Shown here piece after piece: positions 1 to 12,815 of a stretch of DNA of 64,000 nt. This DNA comes from Phylloscopus collybita (taxonomy: Eukaryota; Chordata; Aves; Passeriformes; Phylloscopidae). Both the position numbers and the translations under genes were made by a program. The stretch lies in assembly GCA_027886175.1 (NCBI GenBank), contig JAJNNQ010000004.1:14089501-14153500 (forward strand). The letters run 5' to 3'. Every line of letters starts with the position of its first letter. Positions within the stretch are counted from its first letter, which is position 1. A model generated the notes under the pieces. That model was given only the letters and a program-made list of their open reading frames with translations. It was not told where the DNA came from and did no database searches.

Positions 1-530
1 GATGTTTTTATAAATAGACCAACAACAAAAGGAGGACCAAGGAAAATCTCCATCCTTTGTTGGATGCAGAAGAGAACATCGTCACCAAGGAAGAGGGAAA
101 GGCTGAAGTACCTGATTCTTTCTTTGTCTCAATCTTCAACACTAGGAATGGTTATCATGAGAGCAGTGAGTCCTCTTAGTTGGCAGACAGGACTGGGACC
201 AGACTAGACCCTCTGTAATCCAGGAGAGGTAGGTATTGACCTGCTGGGCTGTTTACACACTCAAAAGTCTCTGGGAGTGAATGGGATTCATCCAAAGGGA
301 GATGGCAACAGGGCTTGCAAAGCCACCCTCCATAATTTGTCATCAGTCCTGGCTCACTGGGGAGGTCCCAGATGACTGGAGGTTGGCCAATGTGACACCC
401 ATCCACAGAATAGGCAGAAGAGGATCCAGGGTAGAGGAGGAAGCCAGACCTCAGGGCCCAGGAAGATCAGAGAAAAATCATCTTGAGTGTGATCACAGAG
501 CACCTATGGGACAGCCAAGGGATCAGGCTT
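1..530 (+). mobile_element. CR1 LINE fragment, reverse-transcriptase fingers region, decayed
   Basis: This is a 5'- and 3'-truncated piece of a CR1 (chicken repeat 1) non-LTR retrotransposon in sense orientation. The frame starting at 281 encodes SWLTGEVPDDWRLANVTPI (about 347-403), a close match to the CR1 ORF2 segment just before the catalytic palm of the reverse transcriptase. Upstream bases (about 60-300) resemble the preceding ORF2 linker, with a recognisable 'exhausted' reading frame interrupted by stops and shifts. Downstream of about 430 the match fades and ends in unrelated AT-rich DNA. No YADD-type catalytic motif lies inside the fragment, so it is a dead copy. The element may extend left of the window. 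The right boundary is approximate. Confidence 0.8.
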
Positions 531-3500
531 GGGGTTTTTTTCCTGATCTTCTGCAAGTCATTTGAAATAAACAAAAAAATTCTAATTTAGGACTGTGGAA
601 ATACATGAATTCTTCAATGTTTTCATTGTGAGATAAAAAGGTTGTATGGAGGACCTGCATGGAATGATACAAGGCCAAGCTGTTTAGTAGGAAAGTGCAC
701 ATATGTGTATTTAGAGTAAAGATTTGATTGCTTTATGTAGGTTTTCTCTTGTCTTAACATACTATGTCCAACATGATCTTAAAACATTTTTGCAAGAGAG
801 ATCAAATTAAGAATTGCCAGGAATTTAAATCCTTCACCAAATATATTATATTGTGCTACTATTTTCATTTTAACCTCATACTTCTGGTATCTGTAGTGTA
901 TATATGGTTTTGCTGACAGAAAGCAGAAGCAATTCTCAGAACAAACTGAAATGCTTGCTCTACTCTTCACCTTCTCCCTCTCTTTTGTAACTCTTTTCTT
1001 TCTCCCCCTCTATAAGTAGCCAAAGTTCACTAGAACAGAGTAGACTGGAAGAAACCATGAAATAAAGTGATTGCAGCTGTGGTGTTGAGGAAAGGGTGCT
1101 GGACAGCATCTGATCCTACAGTTTCCTCACTTCAGCAGGATGGAATCTCTAAGTATTCCACAGGGGGTTTGGGTTTTGGGGTTTTATTCCCTGTGTGTAC
1201 ATATGTCTTGTTCCCTGGGCCCAAAGACTAATCATTAGGTGCTGGAAAACTGTGGACAGCTGGAAAATGAGGACATAGGAACTTAGTTATAAACAGTATT
1301 TCTACACCTAGAAATTACAGCAGTAGCAAGTAACTTTCTAACTACTATGCAGTGTAAGGCTGCATGGAAAGTAAAGAAAGCACCTTTATTTCTGTAAGAA
1401 TGTGGAGAGATTTTTGACGAGACTGGAACCTCTGTATTTAGGTGTCTGACTTCAGATAATTCACAAAGACTGACTTTTAGTCAGTGTATATTTTATTGTA
1501 GAGTTTAATTAAGCAGAGTATAGTGTTGACTGCCTTACAGGTTAAACTGACTGATGTCTGCAGTAACTCTGTCTCAAACCTGTCTTCCACTGACCACTTT
1601 TGTAGAATAGAAGCACTTTACTTTTGTAAGTTGGTCCTGTCTATTTTTTCTACTGATATTTGAAAGACCAGTGGCAAGTCCTCATGTCCATATGTTTGTT
1701 AAACCACCTTGATATAACTAAAGGGTGTTTTGATGAATTTGGTAAAAGATGTAATGTGTGTTCAGGATTTCAAGACCATATTAACCCTCCAACATTTATA
1801 ACTATATTGTATATACAGGATTCTCATGAGGAGTGTAATGCTTATCACAAGCCCAAGATGGTCCAAGACAGTATTTCTTGTCTCCAGAGGAGTACAAGTG
1901 ACCCCTGTAAATGTCTAGTGGAGATAATAGGCTCAGTATTTGTAAAAAATGCCTCAGATTTCCTGTTGGACTCTCTGCGATGCTCTGTGTTTCCACTGTA
2001 CATTTTGGGTAACCTGAAGATGTTCCTGGTAAGAGGGAGATAGTGTCATCATTTTCTAACCCTGAAAGCCTTGATATGAAATAGTCCTCTCTTTTAACTT
2101 GGATATGTGAGTTCGTTGAGTGGACAGAAATAAGGAAGGAAGAAGAGTTGTCATTGCAGCAGCGAATCTGAAATTGTATATGAATGAATTTCTGAGAATT
2201 AATAACATGAAATACATTTTGTTAGTCTTACTGTTAAGAAAAGACAAGTAACCATTGAAGGTGAGATTGTCTCAGTTTCCTCAGTAAGAAGTAGCTTATA
2301 TTTGGTGTTCCCCTGAAAATTTTTGCTCGCAGCAATTGTACTAAATATAGGATAAAGTACCTTTTACTCTTCTATTTGAACCTTACATTTACTGAATCCC
2401 AAGAAAATCCTATGTGGTATTCTCATGCTCATTCAAACAGGTATATCACAGTTCTGTGTGAAGTCAGTTAAGAAAATATTTGGAATTATTCTCAGGCACA
2501 CATCTCTGTAAATAAATTTGAATCAGTCATATCATTTCCAGCTGATCCCAGGCAAGACCTTTCTAGCCCAAGTGTGATAAACAATGCAGTAATATTCCTT
2601 CAGATGGGAAGAAAATTTTATGAAGACAAATCTTCATCATTTAGAAGGTCAACAAATTATGTCAAAATAGCATGTAATTTATGGTTTAATTAACAAGTAG
2701 GTAAAATATTTAATTAACAAATAGGTAAATGAACTAAAATAACAGCTTTTTGTGTTGACATATAGAAAATAGTAACTTGTCCCTCTATTTCCTTTAACAG
2801 TCATATTAAAAAATATAGATCTTTGTAATTAATTTGCTGAGTTCAAAAAAGTTCTTTAAAAAGTTAAATTTATAAAATTTATATACATGTTATATAGATT
2901 TTGTATCAGTTTCCAACATTAACTGTGTAATGGAATACCATTGGATGTAATTTGATAAGCAGGAAACTTTCTGGAGTTAAAAACTCATTAGAGTGAAGCA
3001 GTGGCTTCTTTAATTGGTCTATCTGGTTAGGTACATACTGAGAATAAGCATGGTCCAGAAACCTGAGAGGCAGCAGCAACAGTTTGATTTTAATATTACT
3101 GGGGATCTGAAAATATTCATACCCTTATCTTTAGATTATTGTACTTTGTGTTTTGAATTTTCTGGTTTTCAAATAATTCAAAGGAAATAATGACTATGCT
3201 TGGAAGAATATACTGATATTTTATGTAAAGTCCAGATCAACATGTAACACAGCATTTTTTTTCTTTTCTAACCCTCTTGAATTCAGCTACATATGAAAAA
3301 GAAAAAAAAAATAATTTTCACCTATGTAAATTTAGTATCTAGTCACAAAAATGGGTAAGCAAAAGAAGTGGGAATGAGTGACAGAAGCAGGAGGTGCCAT
3401 GTGCTGATTAAAAAAACTCATGAGCCTGTGGCCTGAGCTGCAAGACTGCAGTTCATAATTAAATTTAATCAGTTTTACTTATATTTTGGCACAACTACTG

Positions 3501-6500
3501 CTGTGAAGAAATGTGAAGATCTTTTTGAAGACTATAGCAAAACTTTCTATGGAGAATTGATATTAGGAAGCCATCTCGTAATTCATAAACTATCTTTTAC
3601 TGTATTAAAAGAATTGTAATCACATACTGAGGGAAGAACAGCATCATGTGATGAATATGCAGAGTTTTTTTCTTGTTTAATGGCCATAAATAAACTGGTG
3701 ACCATCATTAAACAAAAAACTAAAGAGCTCACAAAGCAGGGTTTTTTTAACATTTTCATAAATTAATTTTTAATTTATTTTCAAAATAATTGGTGCTGTG
3801 TCTGTATGCCAGTTTATTTTTACTTTCAGAATAGGTTGGAAAAATAGATCTTCAAAGTATTGGACGTTGTGCCTGAATGCCTGTCCATCTATAGTGCCTT
3901 TTCAACAAGAAGACAAACTCTTATTTCCTTTAAGCTTTACCAGCTACATTTTCTTGCTCAGGGATTTCTATATAGCATTTTCAGCAATACCTTCTGTCAA
4001 TGATAAATTATTGTATACTATCTGGATACATTCACTATTGTTGAATTCAGCTCCTAATTTTAACACAGAAATAACAAATTCCTTCAGGAACAATTCTATA
4101 AAAAAATATAATTTCTACTTTCTCCTCCCCACCAGTTTGTGCTTATTTTCAGTGTTTACTCTGAATTGAAAATGGTACAGAAGCTGAATTCTCAGTTGTT
4201 TCTAATGACACTGCAAGCTATTGGAAAGCAGAGAAGTATTTTCGAGCAAGTATCTGTTGGCAAAAAAAAGGGACATTGATATTAACTTAAAGAATAATTG
4301 AGAGATCAGGTTGATTGTTGAGATTGGAGGAAAGAAACTGATAGTCATTCATGAGTAAATTTTTCATGTGAAAAGACATCTCAGCAAGTGGGAAAGATTT
4401 CAGCAACGGCCATGCTGTTTGGTGTCAGGTTGTTACAGATGTCTCAGAGGAACAACTTGAGACCTCTGTCGGCTACAAATGTGGGCTGTAGTAGGAGCTG
4501 GGAGTTACCAAGCAGTGCATGAAGAGAGATGAAATCTCAAGAAGAGATGAGGTTATACAAATGACTGATGGCGTGGTTTCTGTCTGATATCTTTACAGAT
4601 TATTTGAGCACTTTAAAAAGCAGCTCTGATTTAAACACACATTTAAATAATTTTCTTGGGACTTGGTGTTTTTGTACAATCTGGTTAAGTCATGATCTGC
4701 CTTGTACCTGAATAACAAATTAAAAATAAATTTAAAAAAATAGCAAGTAAAGAATCAAGTTTATTAATAGTAAGAGTTATTTGGCAGGTACCTTCTAGAA
4801 AATTCTTCAGGCTTTTTTCAGTAAAAGTTATAGTCCAAATAGCTACCTTTTCAAAAGTTGTGGCTTGATCTATATTTATAAATTTACATTTTGTCATATA
4901 CTGTGGGTAAAATTCACCAGTTTAATCAGGAGGTTCACATGAGTTCTTCCAGGGATGGAAATATACAAGTTAGAAAGATAGAACAAAACAGAATCTCAGT
5001 GGTATGCTGGTTTGGACAACACTTATTAAAACATTTTTATGAAGAAAATTGCAACTTTTTGTTGAGAAATAATTTAAATAATCTTTCTTTTTCAGTGTAA
5101 GATGGTAATGATTTGTTTTTGATCAAAAACATACACTCTCTGGAGATAATATACTTATTGTAGTCCTGTCATGTATGAAGACATTTAATGAGATAAACAG
5201 CACTCCATAATTTTAATGATACACTGGGGGTAACATTGTACATGTATCTCAATGAAATTACGATTCTATAATTACACCAGGAGAGGAAGAAACTTTCTCC
5301 CAAAATTACGTTGAAGGACAGCTGCTTAGTAAGTTGGAAAGTTTTGTGACTGTAATGCTACTTCAAAGTACCTTACTCCAAAGTTCGGGGCTGTTCATGT
5401 AGGGCAGTGGTGAATATGGGAATGCTCTGAAGCTTCTTCCCTTTCAAATAGAAAACCTGTGACTTTTCTTTCTATGAAGAAAGAAGACTCCTGATAGCTT
5501 TTAAGAGTTTGTTAAAGTTAAGTAGTGGTCCTAATGTTCTGCAGATAAATGCAAGTTGAATGCTATGATATTATCCTGAAATACGCTCTGGCAACTTACT
5601 TTGTGCTTGAGTTCTTGCTTTATTCCAGGGCAGACAGAGCTGCATAGGGATGATGATGTTACATGGACTGGTTTTGTGCCAAAGAATGTCCTTTAATTTA
5701 TATGTGTGGGTAAGAAAAAAAAAAACAACTCTTCAGGAAATTTCACAGACAGCTCTGTGGTTTGTTTTGGATTTTTTTTGAAGGCCAGGTGAAAAAGTGT
5801 AAAATAAATTATGAGAATTTGTGTGTCTCTAAGTTTCATTTTATTTATGGTTCTCACATAGTCAATATTGTCTTTGTTGTGTACACAAAAATGCTCTTTA
5901 TTATTTAATTTGAAGGTCCTGGTAATAAAAACCCAATAGAACTGGCTATTTAGGCTAGATGACTGAAAGTAAGTGCTTTGAAAAAGTCAATTTTCAACTC
6001 ACCAGATGGGTACATGAAAACAAATATTTCTTTCCTTAGGGATCTCAATTTTTCAAATAAGAGATCTCTTTCAGAAGAGTAAAGTAACTACTAAAAATGA
6101 ATTCAATTTATCAGGGTAAACATACAATTACTTTAAAAACTGTAAAATTATTGCTTCAACATTTTTAATCTCTTCTGATCTTACTCACAGAATAAATTGG
6201 ATTTTTTTTCCTTGAGGTAAATAATCCATTAAAATATCCTAAATCATTAACTGAGGAAAAATACCTAGTCTTGATATATTATTAAATACTGTAATAAGAC
6301 GTTTCTCCAATGATTAATTTACTCTGTGCATTAGATTATCTAAAGGATGTTTTTACAGTTTTACAAACCAGCACACATTCATTTATGTATATAAATATAG
6401 AGAGAGAAGGTATAGTATACTGCAGTTACAATGGGTAACATTACTTCTGTGTTATGGTATTTTTGTGTTAGTAGAAAAGTCTGTGAAATAATGTACTTAA

Positions 6501-7736
6501 GACTTTTGCATCTTTGTGATTTTCCCACAACTCTGTGGATCAGATCCCAGCTCCAAGGATTAGACTCTGAATGATAAACTTGTACACAATACATGTATAA
6601 AATTGAAGCTTTGTTCAGAGCTGAGAAAAATCTGGAGGATGCTGATATTTCTTGTGTTTGAATTCTAATACTGAAATTTACTGATGCATATATTCTACAA
6701 GACAGGCAGAAAAGTAATTTCTTATTACTAAGGTGGAGAGCTTTTCCTCTTTAATTTTGTCTCTAAAATATTTCTAAAATATTTATTTATTTGGTATTTT
6801 TTGCTCTTTGTCCAGTGCTGAAATGAACTGCTGTATTATCTTCTCTGTGATATACTGATTATTCCCCTTGATGTAATCCCTGGTTTTTCAATTTTGAAGA
6901 GATCTTAAGAGTTAAATCTGTTTCTTTACTCATTAATGTTACCTTTAGTTTGGCAGAAAGGTCAAATTAGTTATATAAATCATAACTAATTATAAATTGT
7001 AATATAAATTACATGTTTATATGAATACTCTCTAGGTAGAACATATCTCCTAACCATGTATTAAGTATTCTTTGTAAGTACCTTTAGAGAGATGTTATTT
7101 TAAATATGTCCTATGGCTCACATTTGTGTTTTAAAAGCCATGTATTAAAATGAGCTAGCAGAGAAAATTGAGTCTGGATTCCTTGTCGGAAGTACACTCT
7201 CCAGCAGAGTTGTCAGGACTGAATTATAGGGAGTGGACATCTGGCAAGGAAACTTTTACAAAAGATAAAAGAAGATAGCAGATAGCAAATTACAGATTTT
7301 CCACATAGTGCAACAGGGGGGTGGTATGTCTCTTGTACATCTCTATGTGCCTCTATTCCAGATTCATTGCTTTGCCTGACATTAAACTTCTTGGGACCTG
7401 GGTTGTTCATGTTTAGTTATAATGCAATATGTTGCCCAGTGTGGTATACTTTGTATAAAGCTATAAATTTTCTATATTTTTGTTATGCAATGGTTAAATC
7501 TGTATTGAGGCTTGTGTTTACAAGGTTTACAAATGTATAAAGATTATTTCAGTTTGAACCATTTGAGACAAAATTTTAGTATTAATGCTGCCACGTTTAC
7601 AGAACTGTAACAAACCTGGTTTAGAAAACTTCATGACAAAGTAAGAAGAAAAAAAATCTAATTTTTAGTATTTGTGGTATTGATAATTCAATATTTAAAG
7701 TCTGGTGGAATGTGATATTCATCAGGAGTTGATAGC
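531..7736. other. AT-rich unique DNA, no gene recognised
   Basis: I see no element with recognisable family identity here. Open frames of up to 127 codons (1660-2043, 3798-4169) have no family resemblance and no exon-like context. Small structures seen are an imperfect tandem duplication of about 24 bp near 2685-2732, an 18-bp perfect palindrome at 5114-5131, and a 9-bp-arm inverted repeat near 6964-6990. Short homopolymer runs are scattered throughout. Confidence 0.6.
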
Positions 7737-8573
7737 AACCAATGCTGCTGAACATCTTTGTCCGTTACATGGACAGGGGAACTGAGGGCACTCTTAGACA
7801 GTTTGCAGATGACATCCAATTGAGTTGTGAAGGTGACATGCTGGAGGGAAAGGATGACATCCAGAAGGACAATGACAGGCTGGAGGGGTGGGGCCATATG
7901 AAGGACATGAGTACAGACTGGGTGGAGAATAGATTGAGTGGACTTATTGGAGTTTGGTAATTGAGAGGCTGGACATAGACCTGCAATATGTGCTCACATC
8001 CCAGAAAGGCAAACATGTCCTGGCTGCATTCAAAGCAGCGTGGCCAGCAGGGGCAGAGATCATGCACATCTGCTCTGCTGGGACCTCCCCTGCACTACTG
8101 TGTTCCCAGCGAAGGAAAGACATCATCCTGCTGGAGTGAGTCCAGAGGAAGGTCACGAAAATGAGCAGGGCTTGAGCACCTCTCCAGAGAATTGGAACAG
8201 ATGTTAAGTTAGGGTTTTCAGCCTGGAGAAGTCCATAGGGAAACTACACAGCCCTTCAGTACCTAACAGGGGCCTAGGAAAGAGTTTAAGAGGACTTTTA
8301 TACAACCATGCAGAGATAGGACAAGGAGGAATGACTTTAAACAGGGAGTAGGTTTAAATTAAATATAAGAAGTACTTTACTGTGATGGTGGTGAGATCTT
8401 GGAATAGGTTGCCCAGAGAAGTTGTGGATGTCCCATCCCTGGAAGTGTTTGAGACCAGGCTGGATGTGGCTTTGATCAACCTAATTTCACGATGATCAAC
8501 GTCCCTGGCCATGGGAGGTGGGTTGGACAGAGGTCCATCCCTTCCAACCGAAGCCATTCTATGATTCCATGAC
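7737..8573 (+). mobile_element. CR1 LINE, 3' part with 3' terminus
   Basis: 5'-truncated CR1 in sense orientation. The frame from 7742 contains NIFVRYMDRGTEGTLRQFADD, cut here to its key part: the FADD (7796-7815 region) is the CR1 version of the YADD catalytic motif of reverse transcriptase. It is followed by remnants of the thumb and the ORF2 C-terminus. From about 8370 the 3'UTR is recognisable (gtgaGAtcttgGaatagGttGcccagaga type sequence, positions 8385-8430). The copy ends with the avian CR1 octamer-like tail ATTCTATGATTCCATGA around 8557-8573. Several frameshifts and stops are present, so it cannot encode a functional protein. The 5' end is abrupt, as expected for target-primed reverse transcription that stopped early. 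Confidence 0.9.
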
Positions 8574-11500
8574 ATTTGAAATTGTGACATCTACCAGACT
8601 TAATGTTTATTTATTGTATATATGACCAGTTACTTTCAGAGTGCAAATACCCCAAATAATCTGGATTAGGTCTTGAGAAATAGCAGGTTAGATTTTAGAG
8701 GTTTTTGAAACATACAGTTCCCCTTGAAGTCAGTGAGCATTGTTAGACTGCATCTCAGAATAATTTGTCAACCTGGTCACATTGTCTCAATCAACTGAAA
8801 TATGTTCCATGATTTATTTTGATTTTAAAATTATTTCTTCTTGAAAGGCAGGGATTTTTTTTTAGTAATTTTCAAAATAATTTGTAAAAATGAAACGTCC
8901 CAACTTTTGGAGAAATACATGATTAGGAACTCCATCCATTAAGGCTTCATATTTCTTTTGCAGTCTCTAAAGGGTGATCTGTAGTATGGTCATAGAGTTC
9001 AGCCTTTTGGCAGAGAAAATTTTCTTTCATTGAAAGAGGTGCAGCTAGCTGTTGTAGGAATTTTGGCATATATATCCTCTCTTAAGATGTGTTTTTTAAA
9101 TGATTACATTTAATATATGATAATTGAATAGTGTATAAATAAAAAAATATTAATATAATTTTGAGTCCCTAATATAGTAAACTCTCTGTAACAATTGATT
9201 CTTTTCCAGTAAAACAGTTAATTCAGAAAACTTAGCATTTCTTTTGTCTTTAAAAAATTCCCAACAAGACAACACTACTGTTAATTACGTTATTGTGTTG
9301 AATTTTTGAGATATGCATAGTGACTCCAGAATGCAAATACAGTCTCTCCCAGGGACAGATTTTAGAAGGGTGAAAGGGGACCATCATTAACTCATGGGTA
9401 TGTCAAACAGCCAGTTGAATGCATCAGCCATCATAGATGTCAGACCAAATAAAATCAGAGTGCTTATTGAAGCCACAGGCCTCTTCTGGAATATGGTTTG
9501 AGAAATAGGTGGTTGTGGCAATAGCTGACTAGGAATAGGATGGTTTATCATTTGAAGTCAGAGAAATAATATGTGATAGAAATAAAACTGTTACACTGCT
9601 TCAAAATGGGGGAAGTTGTACCTTTTTGTTGCTACTCTTCTGTTTAGAAGAAATGATGGTTTGGATAAAATTTTGGATTCATGCATATAGATGTGAGCTC
9701 TTTCGATGACGGGGGAATGAGTCACTCCTGTGAACAGATGGAAAGAATGAAAGGGGAAAAAGGATCCTCTGGGAAGGCATGGCAACAATTAAGAGATGAA
9801 CTGTTGTGATGAACTGGAAATTCCATGGTTTTGCTGTTAATGTATTTTGGTTGATGAAGCTGTATCTTAATCAAATGTCATTAAATCCTTAAAAACTATA
9901 ATAAAAATAAGAGAGCATGGTCTCTGCTGTTTAACAAAGAGGTTGAATTCGACTCATAACTACAGGGCAAACTTGGATAGAAACGAGCTACTCAGATTTC
10001 TCAAGTATTTATAGCCTTTTGATGGCTTGGTGAACTATTTGTTGGTGATTGTTCTGTACAGCTTTCCTGCTGTAGGGTTTTGCTTCTCCTCAGAACTTTA
10101 TTTTTCTATTAAAGAAGTATGTACTAAAAGGTGCAGTAGGTGCAGTACAGTTGAACAGAAAGAGTCAGATACTGCTTTGTGTTTGGGGAAAAAGAAGGGC
10201 TGCTTGAAGGCAGAGGTAGAAAGATGTTCAGAAAACTAAAATTACTCCTGTAAGTGCTCTTTTTCCAGTGAGATGAATGAAAATTAAGTGGCCTCAGAGA
10301 TTATACTTCCCCTCTGGCTCTCCCTCCTGCTTTTCTCTCAAGTACTCCAAGCTGAGATGCTGGCACAGCAGCTGTTGAAACTTGACATATCAATAATAAA
10401 GCTATTTCTGCCTTACAGTGTGGAAACAAGTGCAGGAGAGACACACTAGCTGCTTTTTCACTTGACGTGATGGTGAGGAGGGGTTGGGCAGCTGTAGCTG
10501 CTCTTCTTTCTGTTTCCTCCTCTTTGTGAGTTAGGGAGTGTTGGTCAGTGTGAGCCACATTTGGTGTTGCATTGCAATTAAGCTCATGAACCTGAGTTTG
10601 TCCACTCCTTTGGCCAGAAAATGGATCTTTTTGCAGTTAAATTCTAATGCTTATACATGTATGAATGTTCTTAGAACATGGTATTATCTAAATTTCAACT
10701 CCCAAATTGCTCTTAATTTCATTCAAGATATGTGTAACCTAATACGTGTAACCTTATATGTCCATGTAAGATAAAGTAAAAGATCCACTCTCACATCCCA
10801 TTTCTTTATGGTTTTTTAGGCCAATTTAATTCTTTAGGATGAGGTAGTCTCTTAGGTGTTTTGAGACGTGACTACAATAACAAAATGTATAACAAAATAA
10901 CAGTGCAACTCTTCTAGTTAAATGTTCCAGTTATTTCCGTGGCAACTGAACACCTTATAAATAACCAGCTTACTGCTTGTTTGATAGGTGAGATAGTGGG
11001 TTATGCTTTTAAACAAGCATGACTGGAAGTCTACACTGTCCCCAGACTATATTTCACAGTTTAAGCTAGCATGCTGTCCTCTGCACTAGTTAGTTGCTGA
11101 AATTCCTGGGCATAGACATGTGCCAGTGTGGCTTCAGGCAAGCAATAAACTGGTGAGGAAGACAGCTTAGAGAACTGTGCATATTAGCACCAGAATTTGC
11201 TATTAGGACACAAAATACTGTTCTAAATTATTTTGCTGCAATATGATCCTCTTCTAGCAATAAGAAACTTCCCTTGGGTTGCTGTCTTCCTGGATCCTGC
11301 AAAGAGCTGCCGTCCCTCACCAAGGAATGAGTCTGAGAACCTCTGTGATGGAGCCTGGGTGTACATAGATGGATACAGTATAAAGACTGCTGTCATGTGC
11401 AGTAGGCTTTCCTCACAGACTTACTAAAAATTGTGATCTTTAGCAGAGGGTTCATTTCACAGAAAACTTGTTCTGTGTACAGCCTTAGATCTGAAAAGTA

Positions 11501-12414
11501 AAGAAGAGCTACACCCATTAATGTGATAAGCTGTGCTGCAAATACAATATTAATGGCACACAGGTATTAAGTTAGACTGCAAGAGTGATTGGCAGATGGC
11601 AAGACTAAAAAGATTTTTTTTTTAGCTGTCCCACCTGAAGCCTTTGTGCAGTTCCCAAGAAACTGTTCAGTAAACTCACCAAGAGATGAATCTGATAATG
11701 AAGTTTGATATTTGCCTAGGTTCTGTGGCTAATATTCTTTGTTCAACAAAAAAAGTGACTTTACGTAGTTGATCTTTATCAATCCATTCAAAGATTACTG
11801 CTGGAATTTCAAAGGATAAGAACAAAAGGGTGCTCTTATTCCAAGGTGAAGATGTAGAAGTGATAGATTAAAAAGGTCATGACTGCTAGCTGTCGTTCAA
11901 ATTTTATAGACGGTTAGGTAAACTTCTATAAATAATGATATCATCAACATCCTGTGTTTTCCTTCATTTGTGCCTTTCCATTAAACGGTCTAGCCTACAT
12001 TTGATCATTTATGTTGATAAATACATAACCATTTTGGGTGATAGATATCTTTGCATATTGCTAGTATATTATATCTTTGCATATTGCTCCTTTTAAGAGG
12101 TGTTTAACATATAGCTTGTTAAGCCAATGAACTGAATGAGATAAATATCATGTCAAAGGAACACTTGGCCAGTAATGCCAGAAAAATATGTTGGACCTCT
12201 GTACTACAACCATATTTACGCATGCCAAAGAGTATTTGGAAGGAAAATATGCAGATGTAAAGACTTCATTCAAAAACTCCTGGAAGACAGAGAAATAATT
12301 TTGCCTTCAGTACATATCACTAGATATGCACACAAGACGTAGATTTGGCAGTCACTGGTATTTTTGACTAGTTAGGAGACCAAGCTAGGGACTTTTCTAC
12401 ATATGTAGATGTGG
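8574..12414. other. Unique AT-rich DNA, no gene recognised
   Basis: I found no known repeat or gene here. A 70-codon frame at 10027-10239 has a hydrophobic start and seven cysteines and is discussed as a weak candidate in the findings. An 18-bp motif occurs twice at 12045-12062 and 12071-12088 (period 26). The slightly GC-richer piece at about 10290-10560 could be an old unrecognised repeat. Confidence 0.5.
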
Positions 12415-12815
12415 GATAATGCTTGTAGTGGTTTGACCTTGCCTGGTACAGTATCTCCTTTTTATCAGTCATCTGGGACTTCACCTGGCTGCCATGACTT
12501 TTCAAATACCATGGAGAGTGTCTTGGCCTCCACTCTCAGCCAATTTCCTCAGCACTCTGGGATGCATCTCATCAGGTCTTTTACACCTATGTGCATCTAT
12601 GATCATCTTTCTGGGCTGCAATCAGACATTGCTAGCTCATGTTGAGTTCTTCAGCCTCTAATATGTCCATGTAGGGCTGTTCTCAGTATGTTCACCTTGC
12701 AGTCTGTATTGAAACTGGGGATTGACCTGACTAAGGCACAGGATTTTGCAATTGTTCTTGTTGAACATCTTGAGGTCTGCAGGGAGCCAGTCATCAAGTC
12801 TATCTGGGACTGTGG
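12415..12815 (-). mobile_element. CR1 LINE scraps, antisense
   Basis: Two short antisense matches to CR1 ORF2. Positions about 12455-12580 match the segment read on the minus strand around the 'PDEMHP' and 'SPL' part before the RT palm, with the diagnostic + strand string GATGCATCTCATCAGG at 12562-12577. Positions about 12735-12815 match the later segment encoding 'NLMKFNKAK', seen on the + strand as TTGTTGAACATCTTGAGG. In an intact antisense CR1 these two would occur in the opposite order, so they are either two separate insertions or a rearranged copy. Both are strongly diverged. The boundaries are approximate. Confidence 0.55.

Noticed and set aside
1660..2043. 127-codon plus-strand frame, the longest in unique DNA at the left side
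   Set aside because: No recognisable domain, no splice-site or exon context; length is within chance for 64 kb scanned in six frames.
3798..4169. 123-codon plus-strand frame rich in Phe, Ser and Asn
   Set aside because: Composition follows AT-rich DNA; no family resemblance.
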